NCBI GenBank assembly: GCA_024516035.1
Contig: CM044960.1
Span: 11,876,391 to 11,940,390, forward strand
Direction: 5' to 3'
Source of the DNA: Bactericera cockerelli
Lineage: Eukaryota > Arthropoda > Insecta > Hemiptera > Triozidae
DNA length: 64,000 nt
Shown here: one piece after another, positions 44,590-53,950 of the stretch
How the letters are laid out: each line of letters opens with the position of its first letter
Numbering within the stretch: position 1 is the first letter of the stretch
The notes under the pieces: generated by a model
What the model saw: only the letters and a program-made list of their open reading frames with translations
The model's database searches: none
What the model was told of the DNA's origin: nothing
Position numbers and translations under genes: made by a program

Positions 44590-44820
44590 GGTGATGGATC
44601 AGCACAAGATGTCTCCGAGCGAGTGGGAGAGCAGCATCACGACCTGGTGGAAGGAGCACAAGGGCATGCTGAGGGAGGACGCCATGATGGAGTACCTGAA
44701 GATAGCGCAGGACCTGGAGATGTACGGGGTCAACTACTTCGAGATCAAGAACAAGAAGGGGACGGAGCTGTGGCTGGGGGTGGACGCGCTGGGGTTGAAC
44801 ATATACGAGAAGGAAGACAA
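44590..44820 (+). CDS. Moe: Moesin exon C (FERM F2-F3)
   Basis: Completes the Arg codon then reads [20 protein letters not shown] and continues through [20 protein letters not shown] and [11 protein letters not shown]. It covers the end of F2 and most of the first half of F3. I chose 44590 because only this copy continues without a stop into the conserved sequence. Donor GTGAGT, phase 2. Confidence 0.95.
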
Positions 44821-44825
44821 GTGAG

Positions 44826-45015
44826 TGTAACACTGTAACATACAGGGTGCCCATTTTTTCTGTGTGTAACATACAAGGTGCCAATTTTTTCTGAGTGTAA
44901 CATACAAGGTGCCAATTTTTTCTGAGTGTAACATTCAAGGTGCCAATTATTTCTGAGTGTCACATACAAGGTGCCAATTTTTTCTGAGTGTAACATACAA
45001 GGTGCCAATTTTTTT
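44826..45015 (+). repeat. 31-bp array at the exon C donor, six copies
   Basis: Begins six bases into the intron. Unit: GTAACATACAAGGTGCCAAT then TTTTTCTGAGT. Each unit repeats GAGTGTAAC, present at the real donor, and a weaker AAGGTGCC. Confidence 0.93.
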
Positions 45016-45889
45016 CTTATTTGTATATATTTATTTATGTTTTTAACTATTTATAGAATATAAAAAAATGCTTTCCAAGTCTGAGGAACGAGGCATTGTG
45101 CCCATCACAGCTGCTGCATTTCCTCTCTGGATACCCAGAGAAATTTTTTCTTATAGAAATTTTCAGAATCAAACTGTAGGGGGCATTCTAAGACTATATT
45201 AATCTTCGACCATTTTTTTTCTTCTAAAAATGCCGTCGAACGGAGATACGGACTAAATACACTGACTGGCAAATTTAGCGGAACGCAAAGGTTTTTTCTC
45301 GTATAAGGTGTGTATTTCTTGTTGCACCAATGTAATGCAATGTAAATTTTAATGTATTGTAAATTACATTACATTACATTTGTACAATTAAAATTACACA
45401 TTTTAACATAAAATACATAAAACACAGTAAAGTTGTACAAAATCAGAGTGGTATGTGAGGCCTCTCCTTATAAGGAGGCATGTGAACAATCGGTCCAAAC
45501 CCGGGCTAAAGATTAAAATAAAATTAAAACTACTTTAATTTAGATTTAAATTAAATAATTACTTCGATTAAGTCTTAGATGATGCTACAAGTAAGATAAT
45601 AACTCTAATTCATATATCAGTTGCTCGATCGATAAGGTGGTTGATTTGTAAGCTGGATGTTCCTGAGCTATAATCAAATTTTATTAACATTTTCTAGGAC
45701 AATTTTGAATTGAATTGAATACTTTTATTTATTTGTACACAAGAAAGATATTATAAACAATACATCGCCTATAAGCCAAGTCTAACTTCTGAGGAAAGGA
45801 GGAGACAAAATATAAATACAAAAAAAATCTATACCAAAATATAAAACCTGGAGTTTTGAATAATAACTCTATTCACTTTCCCTCGCCAG
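45016..45889. other. Moesin intron C remainder
   Basis: AT-rich; SINE-A fragment at 45612-45665 (GATCGATAAGGTGG). Near 45240-45300 a possible mariner-like end (ACTGACTGGCAAATTTAGCG). No coding sequence. Confidence 0.5.
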
Positions 45890-46150
45890 ACTAACGCCCA
45901 AGATCGGGTTCCCGTGGTCGGAGATCCGCAACATCTCGTTCAACGACCGCAAGTTCATCATCAAGCCCATAGACAAGAAGGCGCCCGACTTTGTGTTCTT
46001 CGCGCCGCGTGTGCGCGTTAACAAGCGGATCCTGGCGCTCTGCATGGGCAATCACGAGTTGTACATGCGGCGCCGCAAGCCAGACACTATTGACGTGCAG
46101 CAGATGAAGGCGCAGGCACGGGAGGAGAAGAACGCGAAGCAGCAGCAGAG
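45890..46150 (+). CDS. Moe: Moesin exon D (FERM F3 to helical domain)
   Basis: After CTCGCCAG it reads [20 protein letters not shown], then the F3 beta strands and [20 protein letters not shown] and the start of the long helix ([17 protein letters not shown]). GTGAGG donor, phase 2. Neither junction is duplicated. Confidence 0.97.
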
Positions 46151-46609
46151 GTGAGGGGCTGAGAATGCCTAAGGGTTGAATTATAAAACGGGTTTTTTTT
46201 TTACTGATCAAGCTCGCTGGGAGGCGAGCGCTCGTCAAGTAGCGCCAGCCAACCGGTCTATATTAACACGAAACAGAGGTTATATGTATTTTGTTTTCGC
46301 CCACTTCCCGCTAACTTTTATATTTATTTACAGAGACGACTTGAAAATCCTTGCTACTATAAAAAAGGATAAGGTTTAATCTAAGTGGGCATTATCCCTT
46401 AACACGCCCTCAAGTCTGAATTTCAAGCAATCACAGGTATGAGTCGAAATGGTTTGCGTTCAAGGCTATGTTATTCAAGTTACTTCAGTGTGGACGGCTT
46501 TGCTGAACATTCAGAATAAAATTGTTCAAATAACATTGTTAGCTAACGATGTTAGCCACATATTTTGTTCGCGAATAATGTTAGGCAACAATGTTCGCTT
46601 AGTGTGAAC

Positions 46610-46672
46610 CCGGCATTATACAATACGCAATCCGAGACTTGATGCTACAGAGTTATGTCCATTAATTCCGCC
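46610..46672. mobile_element. Half copy of the GGGCGGAATTAAT MITE
   Basis: TACGCAATCCGAGACTTGAT to GTCCATTAATTCCGCCCTA; the left half is missing. Confidence 0.65.
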
Positions 46673-46679
46673 CTATTTG

Positions 46680-47500
46680 TTAAAAAATTCTTTAAGCATG
46701 AATCTTACCTTCCACTGAAGGGTCTCTTATTATTATTCAATGTCCCCACGACTCCGCACCCTATTATTATTATTCAATGTCCCCACGACTCCGCACCCTA
46801 TTATTATTATTCAATGTCCCCACGACTCCGCACCCTATTACTATTCAATGTCCCCACAACTCCGCACCCTATTACTATTCAATGTCCCCACAACTCCGCA
46901 CCCTATTATTATTATTCAATGTCCCCACGACTCCGCACCCTATTATTATTCAATGTCCCCACGACTCCGCACCCTATTATTATTATTCAATGTCCCCACG
47001 ACTCCGCACCCTATTATTATTATTCAATGTCCCCACGACTCCGCACCCTATTACTATTCAATGTCCCCACGACTCCGCACCCTATTATTATTATTCAATG
47101 TCCCCACGACTCCGCACCCTATTACTATTCAATGTCCCCACAACTCCGCACCCTATTACTATTCAATGTCCCCACAACTCCGCACCCTATTATTATTATT
47201 CAATGTCCCCACGACTCCGCACCCTATTATTATTCAATGTCCCCACGACTCCACACCCCGCAGGGAAATTCTTTAAGCATGAATCTTACCTTCCACTGAA
47301 GGGTCTCTTATTATTATTCAATTTCCACGACTCCGCACCCCTTAGGGAAATTTTTTAAGCATGAATCTTACCTTCCACTGAAGGGTCTCTTATTATTATT
47401 CAATGTCCCCACGACTCCGCACCCTGCAGGGACATTCTTTAAGCATGAATCTTACCTTCCACTACAGGGTCTCTATTATTCAATGTCCATGACTCCGCAC
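46680..47500 (+). repeat. 31/37-bp array with about 83-bp outer units in Moesin intron D
   Basis: Inner unit TATTCAATGTCCCCACGACT then CCGCACCCTAT, about fifteen copies with (TAT) length variation. It is framed by longer units TTTAAGCATGAATCTTACCT ... CACTGAAGGGTCTC at 46683, 47267, 47355 and about 47438. Some copies end CACACCCCGCAGGGAAA, resembling the exon E acceptor (CAACCCCGCAGGGACAAG). Pro/Thr/His frames here are periodicity artefacts. Confidence 0.92.
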
Positions 47501-47581
47501 GTCATAAGTTATTTTATACTAGCTTAGGAGATGTTATTTTTGTAAATTTAAAATTGTTATGAATAAAAATAAACCAAATTT

Positions 47582-47630
47582 TGTGTTAATTATAATTACT
47601 ATTAAGGATAGTAATTATAATTAACACAAA
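47582..47630. repeat. Perfect 22-bp-arm hairpin
   Basis: TTGTGTTAATTATAATTACT (plus AT) is followed by 5 bases and its exact reverse complement. Confidence 0.9.
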
Positions 47631-47843
47631 AACTAGAACAAGGCTGCATCCCACGACACAAGGACCATACTTCATAGGTGTGGCCCTTAGTGTGAGATGA
47701 CGACAGCCAAAAGAAACTAGCATAAGTTCAATTAAAAATATTATGAATTATGTAAACTGTCATTGTTATATATATATATTTGAACCATTTACTTGTCATG
47801 TATTAAATAAATAAAATAAATAAAAATCAAATCAACCCCGCAG

Positions 47844-48054
47844 GGACAAGCTGCAGCTGGAGATCGCGGCGCGGGAGAAGGCGGAGAAGAAGCACCAGGA
47901 GTCGATAGAGAGACTCAAGGCGCTGGAGATGGAGATGGCGAAGAGGGACCAGGATCTGGTGGAGGCGCAGGAGATGATCCGCCGCCTCGAGGAGCAACTG
48001 AAGCAGCTGCAAGCCGCCAAGGATGAGCTGGAGGCCCGCCAGACAGAACTGCAG
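47844..48054 (+). CDS. Moe: Moesin exon E (coiled coil)
   Basis: Reads [20 protein letters not shown] and [20 protein letters not shown], the charged alpha-helical coiled coil. Acceptor CCCCGCAG, donor GTGAGT, ends in phase 0. Confidence 0.97.
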
Positions 48055-48149
48055 GTGAGTGGTGGGGCGGTCAAGTCTAGAAGAGGTTGAAGGAGGTTTG
48101 TGATTAAGTGTAGGTGATAAACTTGGCGGGTCGGAGCGCTACCGCGTTC

Positions 48150-48424
48150 TTAACACGTTGAATGCCGAGGTAAGTTTTGGACACTTTACCCGTACGCCAC
48201 GTTAATTTATATAGTCACACCATATTATGTGACGTGGCATGCAGAGGTGGTTTTTTAATACTGTACGCCACGCTTCCAAATCATCATTTAAAATACACTT
48301 AATGTCACACCATTCCAGTGTGACACTCATTCAAAGTAGCATCTACTGTCACACATGTGTGACGTGGCGTATAGGTTTAACATTGTATCACACATATAGT
48401 GTGACAAGGCAGTTAATGTGTTAA
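48150..48424. mobile_element. Second TTAA MITE with internal palindromes
   Basis: Ends TTAACACGTTGAATGCC and, inverted, TTAACACATTAACTGCC, each with TTAA. Inside are four palindromes built on GTCACAC/GTGTGAC, including perfect GTCACACATGTGTGAC. Lies in Moesin intron E. Confidence 0.85.
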
Positions 48425-49145
48425 TGAGGAGAAAAAAACTTGAAAGGAAATATATTGTCTCTTACTTTATAACTTCAAAAAGTGTTTCAGTACTAAATAT
48501 TCGCTTACAGAATAAAGACGGTGAATCAATTTTTTTGAAATGGGTCAAGCAAATGTAATTTTTTTTGAGTGAATGACTGATGTTAATAATATTTACACTG
48601 ATATACCAGAAAAAGCCATTTCCGTCATCAAAACCACGAAAAAGGAACGCGAAAGACCTAAAATAAGCCTTTAAAGTTGCCGGGTCGGATATAAACGTAC
48701 CCGCTTTTATCCGATGTGCCGTCATATTTTCACCCAGTTTGATTTTTCAGGAATCGTGACGAGCATTTAGAACTTTAAAAAAAAAAAATATATTTCCAAA
48801 TATCCACTGTTTGACGGACTTTTAACAAGGTTCCTGGGCTTAAAAAATAATAAATAAAATATACCTTGGAAATCATTACGACGAACTCTTTCGATAGAGC
48901 CAGTAAAAAAATATATGCAAGTGATCCATTCCTATTTTATTACTTCCGCGAATATCTATTCATATCGAAAGTATTGTGTGTGTGCATTCTTGTAATTTTC
49001 ATTTATGATATCAGTTAACTATAATTTCTTGAGGAAATTTTTATTTATTTTTTCTATTCTTTTTATGTCCAAATTGCTCAATTCAAAAATACTACTACCT
49101 GCCCAATGGCACCTCTTACAACTCCTCTCCCCCTTTCGCCTCCAG

Positions 49146-49292
49146 AGCATGATGGAGAGACTGGAGGACGCGAAGAACATGGAGGCGGCAGAGCGAGCCA
49201 AGCTGGAGGAGGAGATCCAAGCCAAGCAGGAGGAGGTGCAGCGCATCCAGACAGAGGTTAACACTAAGGACGAGGAGACCAAGAGACTCCAG
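49146..49292 (+). CDS. Moe: Moesin exon F (coiled coil)
   Basis: Reads [20 protein letters not shown] to [11 protein letters not shown], 49 codons, phase 0 at both ends. Donor GTGAGT. Confidence 0.97.
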
Positions 49293-49327
49293 GTGAGTTG
49301 TGGATAGGGTGACCATACGTCCCGCTT

Positions 49328-49416
49328 CAACACCAAGGACGAGGAGACCAAGAGACTCCAGGTGAGTTGTGCAACACTAAGGACGAGGAGACCAAGAGAC
49401 TCCAGGTGAGTTGTGG
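49328..49416 (+). repeat. Two extra copies of the exon F end plus donor
   Basis: AACACYAAGGACGAGGAGAC through CTCCAGGTGAGTTGT is present at 49255-49304 (real), 49329-49370 and 49373-49416. Read-through from the real donor hits a TAG within five codons. Confidence 0.95.
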
Positions 49417-50159
49417 ACCACCCGGTATGCATTGCTGATCAACTGTTGTAAAAAAAAAAATGCGAACAAGGGCCACATTATGAAACAGGATTAAAGTTAA
49501 AGTCGGAGTTTCACAGCACACTATGACCCGAGTTGAGGGATAGTGTCCACTTAGAATGCTTAGAACAGTTCAGATGCTGCCAATAGTTGTCAGGCAATAT
49601 TATAGTACTCTTAGTTGGTAATATATTTAGTTTAATAATATTGATTTGAATGAAAGAAGATTGAGGAATATTTTTCACTATGTACATATTTTTATTTATT
49701 TTTAAGCTGACTATTAACTCTTTGCTGTTAATGATCCATAGCGAGAACGATATACCTAGATGTTGAGTAGATTTTTTAGAAAATATAAAGGTATCCCTTA
49801 CAATTGTTAGTGCGCTCCTTCATACCTTCCGAAGCGCTCGTGTTGACCGAGCCTCTAAAGGGCAAGTCAAAAAATATTCCTTCACCAGTCTTCCTTGTTC
49901 GAAAGATTTATTAGTCTATTAAAACAAATGAAAACGACCATATTTGCCCTTATTGTATGTACCAAGTTTATTTGTTTCGTATCACTGAATATGGTTTTTA
50001 CAATATCTTGAATTAGTATGATGAATCTTGGTTCAGGCTTCATATGCTCGGTTGACCTTGAGGTTTGGATTAGGTATTTGGATTAATAATTTATTATTTT
50101 TTACTCTTGAGGTTTACATACATAGTAATGAGAATTGTCAATTGCTGTTCTTTGATACT

Positions 50160-50680
50160 ATTATTATTTCTAACACTAACATATTCGTGTTTCCCCATCC
50201 CAGGAGGAGGTGGAGAACCTATTATTAATTCTAACACTAACATATCCCTCTTCCCCCCCCCAGGAGGAGGTGGAGAACCTATTATTAATTCTAACACTAA
50301 CATATCCCTCTTCCCCCCCCCAGGAGGAGGTGGAGAACCTATTATTAATTCTAACACTAACATATCCCTCTTCCCCCCCCAGGAGGAGGTGGAGAACCTA
50401 TTATTAATTCTAACACTAACATATCCCTCTTCCCCCCCCAGGAGGAGGTGGAGAACCTATTATTAATTCTAACACTAACATATCCCTCTTCCCCCCCCCA
50501 GGAGGAGGTGGAGAACCTATTATTAATTCTAACACTAACATATCCCTCTTCCCCCCCCAGGAGGAGGTGGAGAACCTATTATTAATTCTAACACTAACAT
50601 ATCCCTCTTCCCCCCCCCAGGAGGAGGTGGAGAACCTATTATTAATTCTAACACTAACATATCCCTCTTCCCCCCCCCAG
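50160..50680 (+). repeat. 59/60-bp acceptor array before Moesin exon G, eight extra copies
   Basis: Each unit has CTAACACTAAC (branch point), CCCTCTTCCCCCCCC, AG and the first 15 bases of exon G (GAGGAGGTGGAGAAC). Acceptors precede 50204, 50264, 50324, 50383, 50442, 50502, 50561 and 50621; the real one precedes 50681. Length varies in the C run. Confidence 0.97.
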
Positions 50681-50932
50681 GAGGAGGTGGAGAACGCCCG
50701 CGCGGCCCGCAAGGCCCAGGACGAGGCCTCTGCGGCCCTCCTGCTCGCCACGGCCACGCCCCCTCACCATCACGTGTTGGAGAACGAGCACGACGAGAAC
50801 GATGACGTCATCATGAACGGGGGCGGGGACCACGAGTCACGTGACCTGGACACGGACGCCACCATCGTGGACCCGGTGGAGGAGCGGAGGACTCTGGCCG
50901 AGAGGAACGAGAGACTGCAGGACCAGCTCAAG
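50681..50932 (+). CDS. Moe: Moesin exon G (linker and start of C-ERMAD)
   Basis: Reads [20 protein letters not shown], a His-containing linker (TPPHHH), an acidic stretch, then [20 protein letters not shown] and [11 protein letters not shown] of the C-terminal ERM-association domain. Phase 0 at both ends; donor GTGAGT. Confidence 0.96.
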
Positions 50933-51308
50933 GTGAGTGGAGAATAATTATTTTTATGTACATAATGTAAGTATTTTTTTTGTTTGTTTTTATGTACTAT
51001 CAGTATGTATTGTATACCTATATATTATATGATTGTACATAAACACACAATAAATATATTCGCATCTGTAATTGCTTGTCTAGCCCTAAAAAGCTGGCAA
51101 GTGTTGATGTTGAAAAAAAAAAAAATATATTCATGCAACAGATCATTAACAATGTAAAAATATAATATACCTACTCTTTTAAAGGAGGCCCTAGCCCATT
51201 AATTTGGGTGCCAATGGAGCTTTATAAATAAATAAATAAATGTCCATTTATATCTAATAAAGCATTGTATAATAATAATAGTGTTTCGAGTTTTTTTTTA
51301 ATTCTGGG

Positions 51309-51540
51309 CGTAATAGTAATAATAATAACACGTTTTAGTGGAAGGTAACCAACTACCAGGCGACGTTAATGCTCAAAGCATTTTATAATAATAATAATAT
51401 CACAGGACCAGCTCAAGGTGAGTGTTGAGAGTTTTTTTTTTTAGTCTTTGGCGTAATGGTAATAATAATAATAACACTTTTAGTGGAAGGTAACCACCAG
51501 GTGAGTTTAATGCTCAAAGCATTTTTAATGCTCAAAGCAC
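51309..51540 (-). mobile_element. SINE-D tail fragments
   Basis: Two antisense tail pieces (GGAAGGTAACCAACTACCAG near 51342 and GGAAGGTAACCACCAGG near 51484) around a duplicated exon G end. Confidence 0.65.
51405..51424 (+). repeat. Duplicated exon G end forming a microexon-like unit
   Basis: CACAG, then GACCAGCTCAAG (codons for DQLK), then GTGAGTG. Identical to the last 12 bases of exon G with its donor, here preceded by an AG. Confidence 0.85.
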
Positions 51541-51541
51541 C

Positions 51542-51650
51542 TTCTTCTTCTTTTACTCTGTCTTATCCCGCTTAAGCAGGGTCGACGTTGTTCAACTTCA
51601 TGGTTAAGGTTGGTTAGTTTTGGCCCTCCTCCTATCCCTCATAATAGTAG
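51542..51650 (-). mobile_element. Non-LTR retrotransposon 3' tail
   Basis: (TTC)n then TTTACTCTGTCTTATCCCGC; antisense copy of 33600-33855. Confidence 0.65.
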
Positions 51651-51659
51651 TAATAGTTT

Positions 51660-51885
51660 TGTGCTTTTGAAGCCCAGAACTAAAATAATAATACTCTTTA
51701 GTGGAAGGTAACCACCAAGCGTGGTTGATGCTCAATGCATTTTATACCACCTAACCCTCAGAGTCTTATTATTATGGGGTCACAAACTCAAATTAATGAG
51801 GAAAAATTCGTGCACTGGGTGGGATTCGAACCAACGGATCCCTACGTACGCTACCTGGATTACTAGAAAATAAATCGGATTGATT
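51660..51885 (-). mobile_element. SINE-D copy
   Basis: Antisense: TGGGTGGGATTCGAACCAAC and ACGCTACCTGGATTACTAG mark the tRNA-like head. Confidence 0.8.
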
Positions 51886-51947
51886 GACGAGAAAGCGCAT
51901 TGTTCTACTGTCCCAACTTGTATGTTTGAAGTAAAATAGTTGCGTCA

Positions 51948-53428
51948 TGACGTTGCTAGATAACTAACTGTGTGTGTGTGTTACCCCCGCCAGATACTTT
52001 GCTAGATAACTAACTGTGTGTGTGTGTTGCCCCCGCCAGATACTTTGCTAGATAACTAACTGTGTGTGTGTGTTGCCCCCGCCAGATACTTTGCTAGATA
52101 ACTAACTGTGTGTGTGTGTTGCCCCCGCCAGATAATTTGCTAGATAACTAACTGTGTGTGTGTGTGTGTTGCCCCCGCCAGATACTTTGCTAGATAACTA
52201 ACTGTGTGTGTGTGTGTGTGTTGCCCCGCCAGATACTTTGCTAGATAACTAACTGTGTGTGTGTGTGTTGCCCCGCCAGATACTTTGCTAGATGGGTCAT
52301 TTTCATTTATCTTGGGCATATCAAGTCCGCAACCTTTCTCCTTTAATAAATGTGAAAATAATAGGGATATATGACTAAAATCTATTTGATCACATAGGAA
52401 ACAATTTTTTTTATAAATTACAATAATAAATTGTCTTTTAAACTAATGTGGAGACTCAAAATTGCCAGTTATGTAAGTAACGTTCATGATATTTTAGGTG
52501 TCCCTTAGTCTAAGATTTTACTGTGTCTGATAGAAAAAAATGCATTTCTCCCCATTATTTTCACCAAAATCCAATATAAATGAGAAAAATACAGTTTATT
52601 TAGGATGTGACCATTAGTTTTCATAAAAATAATAATGTTCACCTCATTCTACAGACGTGTAAAGTTGTGTCCCTACGAAGAAAAAAAAATCTCCGTCATG
52701 AATGTTACCCCCAAAAAAATGTAAACCATTTTGAAAAACCCTTAGAATGAGAAGTTAGCAGCTGCCGCCATTTTGCTTCTTACAGATGACATTGTTTTTG
52801 TTTTGAAATTTCCTGTCAGTTGGATGTTGGATGCAGTACAGTGAGGGACAATGGTGGGTCTAATTTTTTTTGACAAGAACGTTACGCGGTTTTTTAAATA
52901 AATTGTAATGATTCTTTAATATATAATGTATTTCTTTAATTCGTCTGCATGTCCTCTTTCCAATCAAATAATTTTTTTTGTAAAGTGAATATTCTTTTAT
53001 TGAGAAAAGATTGTTTTAGTGGCGTGTTACTCATGAACGTTACCGTCATGAACGTTACCCGTGGTCATGAACGTTACCTGGTACGTTAAGTTTTTGTAAT
53101 TTTGTGTGAAGAGGTAGCTGCTAGAAATATTCTAAATGAAAGCTTTTGCTCAAAGGTATTTGTCTTAGTCTTCTGAGCCTAAAAATTGTTTAGGAAAAAG
53201 GTAACGTTCATGACTTGAAAAAATCCAATTGCCCAAGATAAATGAAAATGACCCAGATAACTAACTGTGTGTGTGTGTTGCCCCCGCCAGATACTTTGCT
53301 AGATAACTAACTGTGTGTGTGTTGCCCCCGCCAGATACTTTGCTAGATAACTAACTGTATGTGTGTGTGTTGCCCCCGCCAGATACTTTGCTAGATAACT
53401 AACTGTGTGTGTGTGTTGCCCCCGCCAG
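51948..53428 (+). repeat. 46-51-bp acceptor array before Moesin exon H, ten extra copies
   Basis: Unit: ATACTTTGCTAGATAACTAA CTG (GT)n TTGCCCCCGCCAG. Decoy exon starts at 51994, 52040, 52086, 52132, 52182, 52233, 52280, 53291, 53335 and 53383; the real one is 53429. CTAACTG is a fair branch point. The array is split by the element at 52294-53254. Each decoy reads to TAG at codon 4. Confidence 0.95.
52294..53254. mobile_element. 961-bp TIR element inserted in the exon H array
   Basis: GGGTCATTTTCATTTATCTT (plus GGGCA) at the left is exactly inverted at 53230-53254. AGAT flanks both sides (52290-52293 and 53255-53258), a likely 4-bp target duplication. TCATGAACGTTACC is repeated at 53030-53080 and occurs inverted elsewhere. 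No coding capacity. Confidence 0.88.
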
Positions 53429-53593
53429 ATGCTGAAGGAGGACCTGGCAGGCACGCGGGACGAGACCAAGGAGACAGCCATGGACAAGATCCACCGCGAG
53501 AATGTGAAGCAGGGCCGGGACAAGTACAAGACGCTGCGGGAGATACGCAAGGGCAACACCAAGCGGCGCGTCGACCAGTTCGAGAACATGTAA
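53429..53593 (+). CDS. Moe: Moesin last exon H (C-ERMAD, stop)
   Basis: Reads [20 protein letters not shown] to [13 protein letters not shown] and TAA at 53591. It holds the F-actin-binding tail and the conserved regulatory threonine in [10 protein letters not shown] (codon 53531-53533), the site whose phosphorylation opens ERM proteins. Essentially identical to other insect Moesins over the last 25 residues. Confidence 0.98.
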   Translation: MLKEDLAGTRDETKETAMDKIHRENVKQGRDKYKTLREIRKGNTKRRVDQFENM

Positions 53594-53749
53594 ACGCGCC
53601 CTACCCCCCCACTCGTGTATACGGTCCCTGGTCCTGCCATTCTAGTGCCGCGCGTAGAGACACGGGGTGGGTGTGGGCTCAGTGGAATCAGACCTCCCGG
53701 CTCCAACTGTACAGAGCTCCAACTCATTTACCCATGAAATATATCTGTC

Positions 53750-53950
53750 TGTCCCGGTAGCTCAGTGGTAAAGGCGGTACTCTGTGAATCCAGAGATTCG
53801 AGAGGTCGTAGGTTCGAAACCCAGCCGGGACATGACAAGTTACCCTCCTCCCATTTGGGATTTTTACCACATAATAATAAGTCTTGGGCTTACTGCTGGA
53901 ATAATGGGACTTTAATAGTCCTAATCGGGCAGTATAATTAAGGCGATATT
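53750..53950 (+). mobile_element. SINE-C copy in the Moesin 3' region
   Basis: TGTCCCGGTAGCTCAGTGGT ... GGTTCGAAACCCAGCCGGGA ... GTCTTGGGCTTACTGCTGG, starting about 155 bp after the stop, so probably inside the 3' UTR. No polyadenylation signal precedes it; the first clear AATAAA I see is near 55016. Confidence 0.85.

Noticed and set aside
44566..45008. Minus-strand ORFs over Moesin exon C and its 31-bp array
   Set aside because: Antisense shadows of the Moesin exon and of the repeat.
46655..47358. Three overlapping Pro/Thr/His/Tyr-rich ORFs
   Set aside because: All come from the 31/37-bp array in a Moesin intron; several frames are open at once, which is a sign of periodicity rather than coding.
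50107..50466. 119-codon and nested ORFs over the exon G acceptor array
   Set aside because: Shadow frames of the 59/60-bp repeat; only the portion joined to exon G from 50561 onward could be translated.
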